A stretch of DNA of 9,871 bases, taken from an uncultured bacterium (lineage in GTDB: Bacteria; Pseudomonadota; Alphaproteobacteria; Rhodospirillales; Rhodospirillaceae). Each line of letters opens with the position of its first letter. The first letter of the stretch is position 1. A program made the translations under genes and the position numbers. The DNA is taken from NCBI GenBank assembly GCA_903896775.1, contig CAITZE010000127.1, positions 1 to 9,871 on the forward strand, read 5' to 3'. The notes beneath the pieces were generated by a model. The model searched no databases. It saw only the letters and a list, made by a program, of their open reading frames with translations, and had not been told where the DNA came from. This document shows positions 1 to 6,775 of this stretch, piece after piece.

Positions 1-189
1 GACCCGGTCTCGATCGCCGAAGTGGTGCGCGATTTGCACCGCGGCGCTTCGCAGCCCGAGCAGTCCTATAGCGAACGCCAGATTTACGAACAGGCTCTTG
101 AGCGCCTCGCGCACGAAGTCGCGGCCGTGGAGAAGATCAAACCCGAAGCCGCTACCGCCAAATTGGAAAAGCTTTTGAACGCTGCTTAA
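1..189 (+). CDS. CarD/CdnL-family transcriptional regulator, C-terminal fragment
   Basis: Only the last 62 residues are present; the gene begins before the window. The reading frame is open from base 1 to the TAA at 187-189. The stretch EVVRDLHRG, then QPEQSYSERQIYEQALERL and EVAAVEKI, is the helical C-terminal domain typical of alphaproteobacterial CarD/CdnL proteins. In this family the missing N-terminal Tudor-like domain binds the RNA polymerase beta subunit, and the C-terminal helices contact promoter DNA at the upstream edge of the bubble, stabilising open complexes at rRNA and other promoters. That role is family knowledge, since the RNA polymerase-binding part lies outside the window. 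A strong hairpin terminator follows 23 bases after the stop. The identification rests on remembered sequence similarity of the C-terminal domain and is fairly secure. Confidence 0.82.
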   Translation, partial: DPVSIAEVVRDLHRGASQPEQSYSERQIYEQALERLAHEVAAVEKIKPEAATAKLEKLLNAA

Positions 190-212
190 GTTCTAAAGCT
201 CAGACGAAATAA

Positions 213-242
213 AAACGGCCCCGATTCATTTCGGGGCCGTTT
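213..242. terminator. Bidirectional intrinsic terminator between convergent genes
   Basis: A perfect 12-bp stem (213-224 with 231-242) closes a 6-base loop. The core is GC-rich (CGGCCCCG/CGGGGCCG), the left arm is preceded by an A run (211-215) and the right arm ends in T's followed by gcttttat. It therefore reads as an intrinsic terminator in both directions. It sits between the carD stop (189) and the stop of the minus-strand DUF1501 gene (259), so it probably ends both transcripts. Confidence 0.88.
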
Positions 243-258
243 GCTTTTATGGTTTCGC

Positions 259-1497
259 TCAAGTGCTGATGATCGACGACACGTTGTTCGACACACCCGG
301 GGCACCCGGCATCACCGTATCGATCTGGCCCAGCGAAAGCCCCATGTGTCCCGCGAGAACGGTTGAGACCACGCTGCGGAAGTCTGTCGTCACCGGCAAA
401 TCGCGGCCTTCATGAAGCTCATTGCCGACAAGGCCCGGCCACGTGCCGTAAACTTTTCCACCGGCCACCGGTCCGCCCATAACCCACATGACGTTGCCGT
501 GGCCGTGATCGGTGCCGCGATTGCCGTTTTCGTGGAAGGTGCGTCCGAATTCCGACACCACGAGAATCACAGTGTCGCGGTAAGCCGGGCCCAAGCCTTT
601 CACCAAACTCGCGAGGCCCTCGCCAAGTGGCTGAAGTTTCTGCGCGAGCTGACCTTCGCCGGCACCTTGGTTGACGTGAGTGTCCCATCCCCCGAGCGCG
701 AAGAAGGCAAGATCGATGGCGGGGTTTTGCGCGACCATTTTTGCGAGATGTTCAGTGTCTTGAGAGAACCCTTGCGCCGATGGTGCGCCGTTATCGGCTT
801 CCACCATTTCGGTTTGCAAATCGCTCATGACCTTCTTGTGCGACTCAATGCCTTCCTTGTAGGCGCGGCTCAAAGAATCGTCGCCGGCATAAAGCTGATC
901 GAAAGCCGCATTGATGATCGGCCGATCCAGCGGGATTTGTGCGCCGGCGCTGCGGCCCAGCGGAATGTTCGCGACATTCACCGGACCAGCCATAATGCGC
1001 GGCAATGTCGGTCCAAAACTCAAAGCCGACGTGGCGCTACGCGGGCCGGGCAATTGCGCGAGGAGACGGTTCATCCATCCGTCGGCGGTGGATTTACGTC
1101 CCGGCGTGCCGCTCTCCATATAGTCCTGGGCATCGAAATGCGAGCGTGTTTCATCGGGCGATCCGGCCGCATGCACAAAGGCAAGGCTGCGCTCCTGCCA
1201 CATGGGCTTGAGTGCGGCTAACGCAGGATGCAAACCGAAGTGCCCATCAAGGTCGATCACGCCTTGAGCGCGGCCCGGTGGTGGTACGGCAATGGTGGGG
1301 CGCGCGTTGTAGTAAGCCGCTTCCGCGTAAGGCACGACGACGTTCATGCCGTCGACTGCGCCGCGCAAAAAAACCACGATTAGCTTTTTATGTGAGCCAC
1401 CAGTCGCGGCCCAGGCTGAGCGGCCAAGCGGCAATAACAGGCCTGCGCCGAGCCCTAGGGCCAACATATCGCGACGTTTCATGTTTACATTTGTCAT
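259..1497 (-). CDS. DUF1501 family protein with Tat signal peptide
   Basis: This 412-residue protein belongs to the DUF1501 family, which has an alkaline phosphatase/sulfatase-like fold; no activity is firmly established. The N-terminus carries a twin-arginine signal: KRRDMLALG (RR at residues 8-9), a hydrophobic Gly/Leu-rich stretch, and a likely cleavage after AWA near residue 30, so export folded to the periplasm is inferred. Family landmarks are FLRGAVDGMNVVVPY (about 44-58), HFDAQDYMESG (120-130), GGWDTHVNQ (269-277) and SEFGRT...NGNRGTDHGHG (315-334), the last rich in conserved His/Asp. I chose the ATG at 1497 because AGGAG (1506-1510) lies 8 bases before it; the in-frame GTG at 1506 overlaps that site. 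It is the second gene of a pair with the DUF1800 gene, whose stop lies 11 bases upstream of this start. Confidence 0.9.
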   Translation of the reverse strand: MTNVNMKRRDMLALGLGAGLLLPLGRSAWAATGGSHKKLIVVFLRGAVDGMNVVVPYAEAAYYNARPTIAVPPPGRAQGVIDLDGHFGLHPALAALKPMWQERSLAFVHAAGSPDETRSHFDAQDYMESGTPGRKSTADGWMNRLLAQLPGPRSATSALSFGPTLPRIMAGPVNVANIPLGRSAGAQIPLDRPIINAAFDQLYAGDDSLSRAYKEGIESHKKVMSDLQTEMVEADNGAPSAQGFSQDTEHLAKMVAQNPAIDLAFFALGGWDTHVNQGAGEGQLAQKLQPLGEGLASLVKGLGPAYRDTVILVVSEFGRTFHENGNRGTDHGHGNVMWVMGGPVAGGKVYGTWPGLVGNELHEGRDLPVTTDFRSVVSTVLAGHMGLSLGQIDTVMPGAPGVSNNVSSIIST

Positions 1498-1505
1498 GAC
1501 ATTCA

Positions 1506-1510
1506 CTCCT
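1506..1510 (-). promoter_or_regulatory. Ribosome binding site of the DUF1501 gene
   Basis: AGGAG on the minus strand, 8 bases before the ATG at 1497. It overlaps the TAG stop of the upstream DUF1800 gene (1509-1511), so ribosomes terminating there would sit on the next initiation site. This favours translational coupling and decides the start against the GTG at 1506. Confidence 0.7.
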
Positions 1511-3071
1511 AACAGCGCATGAATTCGGGACTGCCGAGAATCATCGACGCCCGCAGTTCTGGCCGGGCTGCCGCGATGGCCGCGCGGGTATTGTCCGAAA
1601 GTTGCTGGCCGAGGGTTTCAATCAGGGCATCGGGATCGACGACCGATCCCCCTGCCGGCGCATTAGCCGTTTCTTGCCGCGCCGTGCGATCGGCAACACG
1701 CTCGGGCTTTTTCATGGACACGCTGTTGTCCGTCGGCTCCATATTTAACGGCAAACGGCCGCCGGCCAGGGCGATGGCAAAAGTAATGCGCCGGGTCATG
1801 GCGTCGGCGTTCAGCCAGGCATCTTCCGTGCACTTATACCCATCGGGTGTGAGGCAGCCATAAGGCGCTTCGCCCAATTGTGCCAACACGCCGAACAGAG
1901 GCCGGAAATTACGCATCGGCACGCCGGACGCGCGCACCGCGGAGATCGTATAGCGCAGCGGTGTCTTGAATTTTGTCCCGAAGGCCGACGGCGCCAAAAA
2001 CGCAGGGTGCGTGAATAGGGTTTTTAAGACCGCGCGAATATCTCCGTTCGAGGAACGGAACGTCTCCGCCATCGTCTCAACGACGCGCGTGTCGGGCGTA
2101 TCGGCCAGAAAATATTGCGCGAGTTTGAAACTGATATGCCGCGCCGTCGAAGGATGACTCGCGAGAATATCGAGCGCCTCGTCGCCTTCAACTTCGCCCC
2201 GGCCGTTGATGGCATGCCCGAGAAAAACCTTCTTCGAGAAATCATGGCGGTCGCTTGAGAATATAAATCCACCCGTTCGCCTGACATCCATCAAAGCTGA
2301 TAGCCGTCCTTCGACACGTCGCCGTCCACGCGCCGTGTCCTCATTAGTTTCGCCGTTGCGGTTACCAAAACCCCAACCGGTGAGAATCCTGGCGAGCGTG
2401 ATGACGTCGGCTTGGCTGTAGCCACCGTCGACACCCAGCGTATGAAGCTCCATCAATTCGCGCGCGTAGTTTTCATTGAGGCCGGTGAAGTTGCCGCGGG
2501 CACCTTCGCTGCCCGGCGCGGTGTTCTCCCAATTATCGAGATAGAACAACATCGCCGGATGCCGCGCGGTGGCGCCCAACAAATCGCGGAAGCGTCCCAG
2601 CACATGCGGGCGGATAGCGGATTCGTCGTAAGACGTGGTCCACAAACTATCGAGGCCCTTGGCCGCATAAACATTAAAATGGTTGAACCAGAAATCGGCC
2701 AACACTTCTTCCAATTGGCGTGGACTAAACACGCCGCGCAGTAATTTTGCTTCCACGCCTTGCGACGGAATGAAGCGCGCTTGTTCGCGCAGTTCTTTCT
2801 TTTTTTCCGGATTGTCTTTAGCGTTTATGGCGCGCTCCGCCGGCGGCCCAAACGCGCGCAAAGTCTGAAGCGGCGACATGCTCAAGGCTTCCATCTCCTT
2901 GAGGCGGGTCGTCAGGTCATTTGGCAGCATGAGCGATTGCGGATGAAGCTGCTGTTCGATCCAAGCTTCGGGGCCCATGCCCGCAATGGCGTTTAAATCG
3001 CCTGGCCTGGGCCCAAAACCAAGGCGGTCGCTGAGGTGGCGTGCGAGGGTCATATCGCTGGTCATCGGCAT
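1509..3071 (-). CDS. DUF1800 domain-containing protein
   Basis: This 520-residue member of the DUF1800 family has unknown biochemical function. Family landmarks in order: LGFGPRPGD (17-25), a charged helical stretch about 55-100, LEEVLADFWFNHFNVY (120-135), the LDNWEN turn (178-183), NENYARELMELHTLGVDGGYSQADV (198-223), the KTPLRY segment (369-374), and a C-terminal ILGSPEFMRC close to the usual family ending. Length is normal. No signal peptide is visible, and reading upstream in frame meets a TAA with no good earlier start, although its partner DUF1501 protein carries a Tat signal. AGGAG (3076-3080) lies 4 bases before the ATG at 3071 and 10 before the ATG at 3065, so the start could be two codons further in. 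The two genes form a tight minus-strand operon, an arrangement widespread in proteobacteria and planctomycetes. Confidence 0.9.
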   Translation of the reverse strand: MPMTSDMTLARHLSDRLGFGPRPGDLNAIAGMGPEAWIEQQLHPQSLMLPNDLTTRLKEMEALSMSPLQTLRAFGPPAERAINAKDNPEKKKELREQARFIPSQGVEAKLLRGVFSPRQLEEVLADFWFNHFNVYAAKGLDSLWTTSYDESAIRPHVLGRFRDLLGATARHPAMLFYLDNWENTAPGSEGARGNFTGLNENYARELMELHTLGVDGGYSQADVITLARILTGWGFGNRNGETNEDTARGRRRVEGRLSALMDVRRTGGFIFSSDRHDFSKKVFLGHAINGRGEVEGDEALDILASHPSTARHISFKLAQYFLADTPDTRVVETMAETFRSSNGDIRAVLKTLFTHPAFLAPSAFGTKFKTPLRYTISAVRASGVPMRNFRPLFGVLAQLGEAPYGCLTPDGYKCTEDAWLNADAMTRRITFAIALAGGRLPLNMEPTDNSVSMKKPERVADRTARQETANAPAGGSVVDPDALIETLGQQLSDNTRAAIAAARPELRASMILGSPEFMRC

Positions 3072-3175
3072 TCTGCTCCTGGCGCTCAGTATGCGCTTCG
3101 CTGATGTTCGAGCGTTTTAAGAAGACGTAATATGGAGCTGCCTTCCTGCGATTGTACGGACCGGCGGTGGGGACA
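3072..3175. promoter_or_regulatory. Divergent intergenic region with a possible plus-strand -10 box
   Basis: About 100 bases separate the DUF1800 start (minus strand) from the nuclease-like gene (plus strand), so promoters for both transcripts are expected here. The only -10-like element I can point to is TAATAT at 3128-3133 on the plus strand, and it has no convincing -35 box at the usual distance. No clear operator repeat is visible. Confidence 0.3.
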
Positions 3176-3985
3176 ATGCGGCGCGCAAAGCTCGGTAAAA
3201 TCTTCATTTTTCAGGTCTGGGTTGTCCTCACACTTTGTGGTGCGGCGGCTTTTGCTGCGCCGCCTGACACTTTGCCTGATGGCGGGAGCGGCAATGTCAA
3301 AGCTGTCATGGACGGCGATAGTTTGCGGTTGGACGGCATCGGCGTCGACGTGCGCATGCTGGCCATCCAAGCGCCGAAGCTTCCCAAAGGCCGCAAAGGT
3401 TTCAAAGCTTGGCCCGAAGGCGCAGGTGCACAAGCCGCGCTAACCGCGCTGGTCAAAGACCATAAGGTGACGTTGCGTCTCGGCACTACGCCTCGCGACC
3501 GCAACGGCCGCATCCTTGCTCACGTCGTACGCGATGATGGGTTATGGCTTCAGGAGGAATTGCTGCGCGAAGGCTGGGTGCGGGTTTATACCTTCCCCGA
3601 CAATCGCCAATTCGCCCCCGAACTTCTCAAGGTCGAGCAGGAAGCGCGCGCGGCGCATCGCGGCATATGGGCCGATCCTATTTACGCCGTCCGTTCGCCC
3701 GATCCTGAAACTCTCACCAAGGACATTGGCACCTTTCAAATTGTCGAAGGCCGCGTGACCAATACAGCCAAAGTGAAGGGTCGGGTCTATCTCAATTTCG
3801 GCGAGGATTTCCGGACCGACTTCACCACCACGATCCCACCTGATGTCCTGCCGATGTTTACCAAAGCCAAGATCAATCCGCTTTCGCTCAAGGACAAAAC
3901 CATCCGCGTGCACGGATATGTCAGGAGCTACAACGGCCCGGTGATCGATATCAGCCACCCCGAACAGATCGAAATTCTTCCCTGA
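3176..3985 (+). CDS. Secreted thermonuclease (SNase)-fold protein with altered active site
   Basis: The 269-residue product has a Sec-type signal peptide: basic MRRAKLGK, a hydrophobic core IFIFQVWVVLTLC, and a likely cut after AFA (residue 27). Residues about 40-170 form a thermonuclease (SNase-like, OB-fold) domain: VKAVMDGDSL (42-51), VDVRMLAIQAP, PRDRNGRILAHV (106-117), LLREGWVRVY and AAHRGIW. Aligned by eye to staphylococcal nuclease, the metal-binding D21 and arginines R35 and R87 are kept (D48, R60, R112), but D40 is Gln (Q65) and the general base E43 is Lys (K68), so hydrolytic activity is doubtful. The C-terminal part (about 188-269, FQIVEGRV...VYLNFG...RTDFTT) is the beta-rich extension often seen in alphaproteobacterial homologues. 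I chose ATG 3176 because it gives a clean signal peptide; TTG 3152 and GTG 3167 are in frame, and the local ribosome site (ggtgggg) is poorly spaced. Confidence 0.8.
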   Translation: MRRAKLGKIFIFQVWVVLTLCGAAAFAAPPDTLPDGGSGNVKAVMDGDSLRLDGIGVDVRMLAIQAPKLPKGRKGFKAWPEGAGAQAALTALVKDHKVTLRLGTTPRDRNGRILAHVVRDDGLWLQEELLREGWVRVYTFPDNRQFAPELLKVEQEARAAHRGIWADPIYAVRSPDPETLTKDIGTFQIVEGRVTNTAKVKGRVYLNFGEDFRTDFTTTIPPDVLPMFTKAKINPLSLKDKTIRVHGYVRSYNGPVIDISHPEQIEILP

Positions 3986-3994
3986 TCTAGACCG

Positions 3995-4015
3995 CTTTAA
4001 CGGCTTCGGCTAAAG
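3995..4015. other. Small UUCG-capped hairpin between nuclease-like and EpmC-like genes
   Basis: CTTTA (3995-3999) can pair with TAAAG (4011-4015). Inside, GC-TTCG-GC (4003-4010) forms a C(UUCG)G tetraloop, with three unpaired bases on the left arm. There is no T run after it, so it is not a standard terminator. It could modulate read-through or stability between the two genes, or be chance. Confidence 0.25.
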
Positions 4016-4023
4016 ACACCGCT

Positions 4024-4665
4024 ATGATCCTAACGCCTTTAGACGCTGAAAAACTGCCGCATATCCTTGCTGTCTTCGACGCAGGGTTAGCGGACCATGT
4101 TTCCGCGCAAGCCGTGTTTCGGCGTATCGGCGCGACACGCATATTTTGTCCCGGCTTCAAAGCCGATCTTCATGCCGGCCGGGCCAAAGCGATCGATCTC
4201 GCCGCGCGCATGGGCATTCGGACACTTGATGAAGATCCCGCCGTGGCCTTTTCTTGGGACGGGCGCATCATCCGCAGCCGTTCTGAAACCAGTGTGGTCT
4301 TCCACGAGATCGCCCACTGGCAGATCGCGCCGGAGGAGCGCCGCGCACTTCCCGATTTTGGCCTCGGCGCAGGACCGGAGACGGGACAGATAGACGCCGC
4401 CAATGCAGCCGTTTGCGTCGCATTCGCAGTCAAGGAAGAGGAAGAGAACCTCGCCTCGCTTCTCGGCATTCTTTGGGAGACGGAATATGACGAGCCAGCG
4501 ATCCTTGCCTTCGCCGAACAGAACTGGCTTGAGCTCTATGACCGTCCGCATACGCAGCGCCATTTTGTGACGTGCCTTGAGAGCCTGCAGAAGCGCGGTC
4601 TCGTCGACAATGCCGGACGCCCCCATTTAACGCCTAAGGCGCTTCAGGTAACCTACGCCGCATGA
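4024..4665 (+). CDS. EpmC-like putative elongation factor P hydroxylase
   Basis: The 213-residue protein has a metal-binding HExxH motif, VVFHEIAHWQIA (92-102), followed by EERRALPDFG (104-113). This matches, by eye, the diagnostic block of E. coli EpmC/YfcM (HEISHWCIAG...RRELVDFG). The N-terminus (FDAGLADH, then IFCPG) and an acidic block KEEEENLASLLGILW (137-151) also align with EpmC. EpmC hydroxylates the lysyl-modified lysine of elongation factor P, completing a modification that relieves stalling at proline runs. Compared with EpmC (about 180 residues), about 15 extra residues lie between DFG and the acidic block. No signal peptide or membrane segment is seen, so it is cytoplasmic. It starts 38 bases after the nuclease-like gene and ends 13 bases before tetR. 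No EF-P, epmA or epmB gene is in the window. It could instead be an uncharacterised zinc-metallopeptidase-like protein. Confidence 0.6.
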   Translation: MILTPLDAEKLPHILAVFDAGLADHVSAQAVFRRIGATRIFCPGFKADLHAGRAKAIDLAARMGIRTLDEDPAVAFSWDGRIIRSRSETSVVFHEIAHWQIAPEERRALPDFGLGAGPETGQIDAANAAVCVAFAVKEEEENLASLLGILWETEYDEPAILAFAEQNWLELYDRPHTQRHFVTCLESLQKRGLVDNAGRPHLTPKALQVTYAA

Positions 4666-4678
4666 TGAGGTCTCACAC

Positions 4679-5344
4679 ATGAGTGAACTTCAAGACGCGA
4701 GCGTGGTCACTGCCGCGGCGGATGTCGCACGTCGCGATCAAAAGCGCATGTCGGCGAGCGAGCGTCGCCAGGCAATCTTGGATGCGGCCAAAGAATTATT
4801 TCTGACCAAAGGTTATGCAGCCGCCTCGCTTGAAGAAATCGTCGCGACCTCCGGCGGCTCACTCACCACGGTCTATCAGCTGTTTGGAAACAAGCAGGGT
4901 TTGTGGGAAGCCTTGGTCGAGCAAACATGCGCTAAAGTCACAGCGCCTTTGCACGATGCGATGACTCATCATGGCGATCCCCGTACCGTCTTAAAAGCGT
5001 TCGCCGCGCGGCTAGACGCTTTGGAGCGTTCGCGCGAAACAGCAGGCGCGCTGCGGCTCATGCTGGCTGAAGGCGGAAAATATCCTGAGTTGGCGAAAAC
5101 GCTTTTCGCTAACGGCCCTGATGCCGGCAAGCAAATCGTCAGCGCTTATCTGGACGCCGAGGTTGCGGCGGGCCGCCTTGTGATCGCCGACACCAACATC
5201 GCTGCCGAACAATTTCGCGCGTTGGTTTGCAGCGATACCAAGTTGCGCAATGCCTGCGGTGTGTTGGCGCATGTCTCGCCGGACGAGATCAGCAAACGTC
5301 TCGATACCGCCGTCGATATGTTTCTGAAAGTCTATGGCGCATAA
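4679..5344 (+). CDS. TetR/AcrR family transcriptional regulator
   Basis: This 221-residue one-component regulator has an N-terminal TetR DNA-binding domain at about residues 27-75: RRQAILDAAKELFLTKGY, then SLEEIVATSGGSLTTVYQLFGNKQGLWEALV, where VATSGGSLTTVYQLF is the helix-turn-helix. The remainder is a helical ligand/dimerisation domain resembling AefR-type C-terminal domains; the ligand is unknown. A disordered Ala/Asp/Arg-rich N-terminal arm of about 25 residues precedes the HTH. GAGG (4667-4670) lies 8 bases before the ATG. The stop codon directly abuts the metC start, and the gene follows the EpmC-like gene by 13 bases. It may control this operon or a distant target; I see no palindromic operator near the gene. 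TetR membership is secure, the target is not known. Confidence 0.92.
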   Translation: MSELQDASVVTAAADVARRDQKRMSASERRQAILDAAKELFLTKGYAAASLEEIVATSGGSLTTVYQLFGNKQGLWEALVEQTCAKVTAPLHDAMTHHGDPRTVLKAFAARLDALERSRETAGALRLMLAEGGKYPELAKTLFANGPDAGKQIVSAYLDAEVAAGRLVIADTNIAAEQFRALVCSDTKLRNACGVLAHVSPDEISKRLDTAVDMFLKVYGA

Positions 5345-6517
5345 ATGAAGAAAGACACCAAAGTCGTTCGCGGCGGTCTCAACAAAAAACGTAATGCCGG
5401 TGTCGTGAATACGCCGGTGGTGCGCGCTTCGACAGTAGTTTTCGAAAATGTCGCGGCCATGCGCGAAGCGACCGGTCACGCCAAGACCTTCGCGAAGTCG
5501 TTGTATTACGGCCGCCGCGGCACGCCGACACATTGGACACTACAGGAAGCCATCACGACTTTGGCCGGCGGCGCTGACACGGTGCTGGCGCCTTCCGGGC
5601 TCGCTGCTTGCACGCTCGCTATTCTCGGCTGCGTCAAAGCTGGCGATCACATCTTGGTCACGGACTCGGTTTATGAACCGACGCGCTATTTCTGCGCTGG
5701 GCTTTTGCAAAACTTCGGTGTCACCGTCGACTACTACGACCCCGCCATTGGTGCCGGCATTACTGATCTGATGAAACCAAATACGACCTTGGTGTTTTGT
5801 GAATCGCCCGGCTCTTTGACTTTTGAGATCCAGGATATTCCCGCCATCGCCGCTGTGGCGCATGCGCGCGGGGCTAAGGTCGCCGTCGACAACACCTGGG
5901 CCAGTCCGTTGTTCTGCCAGCCTCTCGCCTTAGGCGCTGATCTCTCTATCGAAGCCGGCACAAAATATATCGTCGGTCATTCCGATGTGCTGATCGGCGC
6001 GATCACCGGGACGCAAGACGCGATCAAAGGTGTGCAGAAGGCGGCAGGTCTGCTCGGCATCGCGGTTTCGCCCGACGACGCTTATTTGGCGACACGCGGG
6101 TTGCGCACGCTGGCCGTGAGACTGCGCCATCATCAGGCGAGCGCGCTGACGGTGGCGAAGTGGCTGCAAAGCCGGCCCGAGGTCAAACGCGTGCTTTATC
6201 CCGCATTGCCTGAAGACCCCGGCCATGCGCTTTGGAAGCGCGACTTCAGCGGCGCATCTGGCCTGCTCGGCGTGGTCTTTAAGACCACATCTCAAGCGGC
6301 GGTGGACGCCATGATCGACGGCATGGAGCTTTTCCCGCTGGGTTATTCCTGGGGCGGGTTCGAAAGCTTGATCGTTCCAGCTGCGCCCGCACGTACCACT
6401 CAGACTTGGACCGAGCCTCAACCCGGCATTCGTCTCCACATCGGACTTGAGGATGTCGACGACCTCATCGACGACCTAGACAAGGGCCTCGCCCGCTTCC
6501 GTAAGGTTTTGGGATAG
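5345..6517 (+). CDS. metC: Cystathionine beta-lyase
   Basis: The 390-residue PLP enzyme belongs to the Cys/Met metabolism family (fold type I). MetC cleaves cystathionine to homocysteine, pyruvate and ammonia, the step before methionine synthesis, in the cytoplasm. Visible features: N-terminal TKVVRGGL...VNTPVVRASTVVF; the cofactor-binding YYGRRGTPTH (55-63), where Tyr and Arg contact phosphate from the neighbouring subunit; SGLAA (84-88); VDNTWASP with Asp182 for the pyridine nitrogen; EAGTKYIVGHSD (204-214) with Lys207 as the Schiff-base lysine; and GIRLHIGLED (361-370) with Arg363 as the carboxylate-binding arginine. The motif pattern and length fit MetC better than MetB or MetY, though side activities are possible. 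The ATG follows the tetR stop with no spacer and no clear ribosome site, so translation probably depends on tetR. All key residues are intact. Confidence 0.88.
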   Translation: MKKDTKVVRGGLNKKRNAGVVNTPVVRASTVVFENVAAMREATGHAKTFAKSLYYGRRGTPTHWTLQEAITTLAGGADTVLAPSGLAACTLAILGCVKAGDHILVTDSVYEPTRYFCAGLLQNFGVTVDYYDPAIGAGITDLMKPNTTLVFCESPGSLTFEIQDIPAIAAVAHARGAKVAVDNTWASPLFCQPLALGADLSIEAGTKYIVGHSDVLIGAITGTQDAIKGVQKAAGLLGIAVSPDDAYLATRGLRTLAVRLRHHQASALTVAKWLQSRPEVKRVLYPALPEDPGHALWKRDFSGASGLLGVVFKTTSQAAVDAMIDGMELFPLGYSWGGFESLIVPAAPARTTQTWTEPQPGIRLHIGLEDVDDLIDDLDKGLARFRKVLG

Positions 6518-6642
6518 TTAACCGCCTTATTTGGCCGCAAAAGGCTGTTGATAATAGTGGCATCGGCCCGACTGATCGGCCATATAGTGCCCGCGCCGAG
6601 ACGGGGAATGGTTCACCTCCCGGCTGTCTCTTTAGGAGAAGA

Positions 6643-6699
6643 ATGGCCCTTGGACTGTGGCGCAACCGCGCCTCGGGGGCTTTTATGGTTAAAGAATAG
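6643..6699 (+). CDS. Possible 18-residue leader peptide upstream of korA
   Basis: The open frame ATG...TAG encodes MALGLWRNRASGAFMVKE. AGGAG (6634-6638) is one of the best ribosome sites in the window and lies 4 bases before the ATG, the same spacing as at the DUF1800 start. Its stop codon lies in the 3' arm of a hairpin (6676-6681 with 6698-6703). There is no run of one amino acid as in classical attenuation peptides and no recognised homologue. It could be a translated leader of the korAB transcript or a chance frame; the good ribosome site is the main argument for translation. Confidence 0.3.
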   Translation: MALGLWRNRASGAFMVKE

Positions 6700-6716
6700 C
6701 CCCTTATCCGGTAAGG
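6676..6716 (+). promoter_or_regulatory. Pair of mutually exclusive small hairpins in the korA leader
   Basis: GGGGCT (6676-6681) can pair with AGCCCC (6698-6703). CCTTA (6702-6706) can pair with TAAGG (6712-6716) across a TCCGG loop. The two share bases 6702-6703, so they compete. The stop codon of the small frame (6697-6699) lies in the first stem, and a ribosome stopping there would block it and free the second. Neither stem is followed by a T run. The regulatory role is inference. Confidence 0.25.
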
Positions 6717-6747
6717 TAACACCAGGGTGAGGGAGCTTTGAAAAACG

Positions 6748-6775
6748 CGGTTCGCGGGCCATTTTCGCGCAACCG
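6748..6775 (+). promoter_or_regulatory. Hairpin immediately upstream of the korA ribosome binding site
   Basis: CGGTTCGCG (6748-6756) pairs with CGCGCAACCG (6766-6775), giving 9 pairs with one bulged C around a 9-base loop. It ends 3 bases before the GGGAG at 6779-6783 used by the korA ATG at 6795. Such a position could affect initiation. If korA instead began at TTG 6738, this stretch would be coding. Confidence 0.3.

Noticed and set aside
412..1221. Plus-strand open frame (269 codons) opposite the DUF1501 gene
   Set aside because: The minus-strand DUF1501 frame carries clear family motifs and a ribosome site; the plus-strand frame has neither.
3193..3241. Possible lipoprotein signal in the nuclease-like protein (Cys21 in LTLC)
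   Set aside because: Leu at the position before Cys does not fit a lipobox, while AFA near residue 27 is a good signal peptidase I site.
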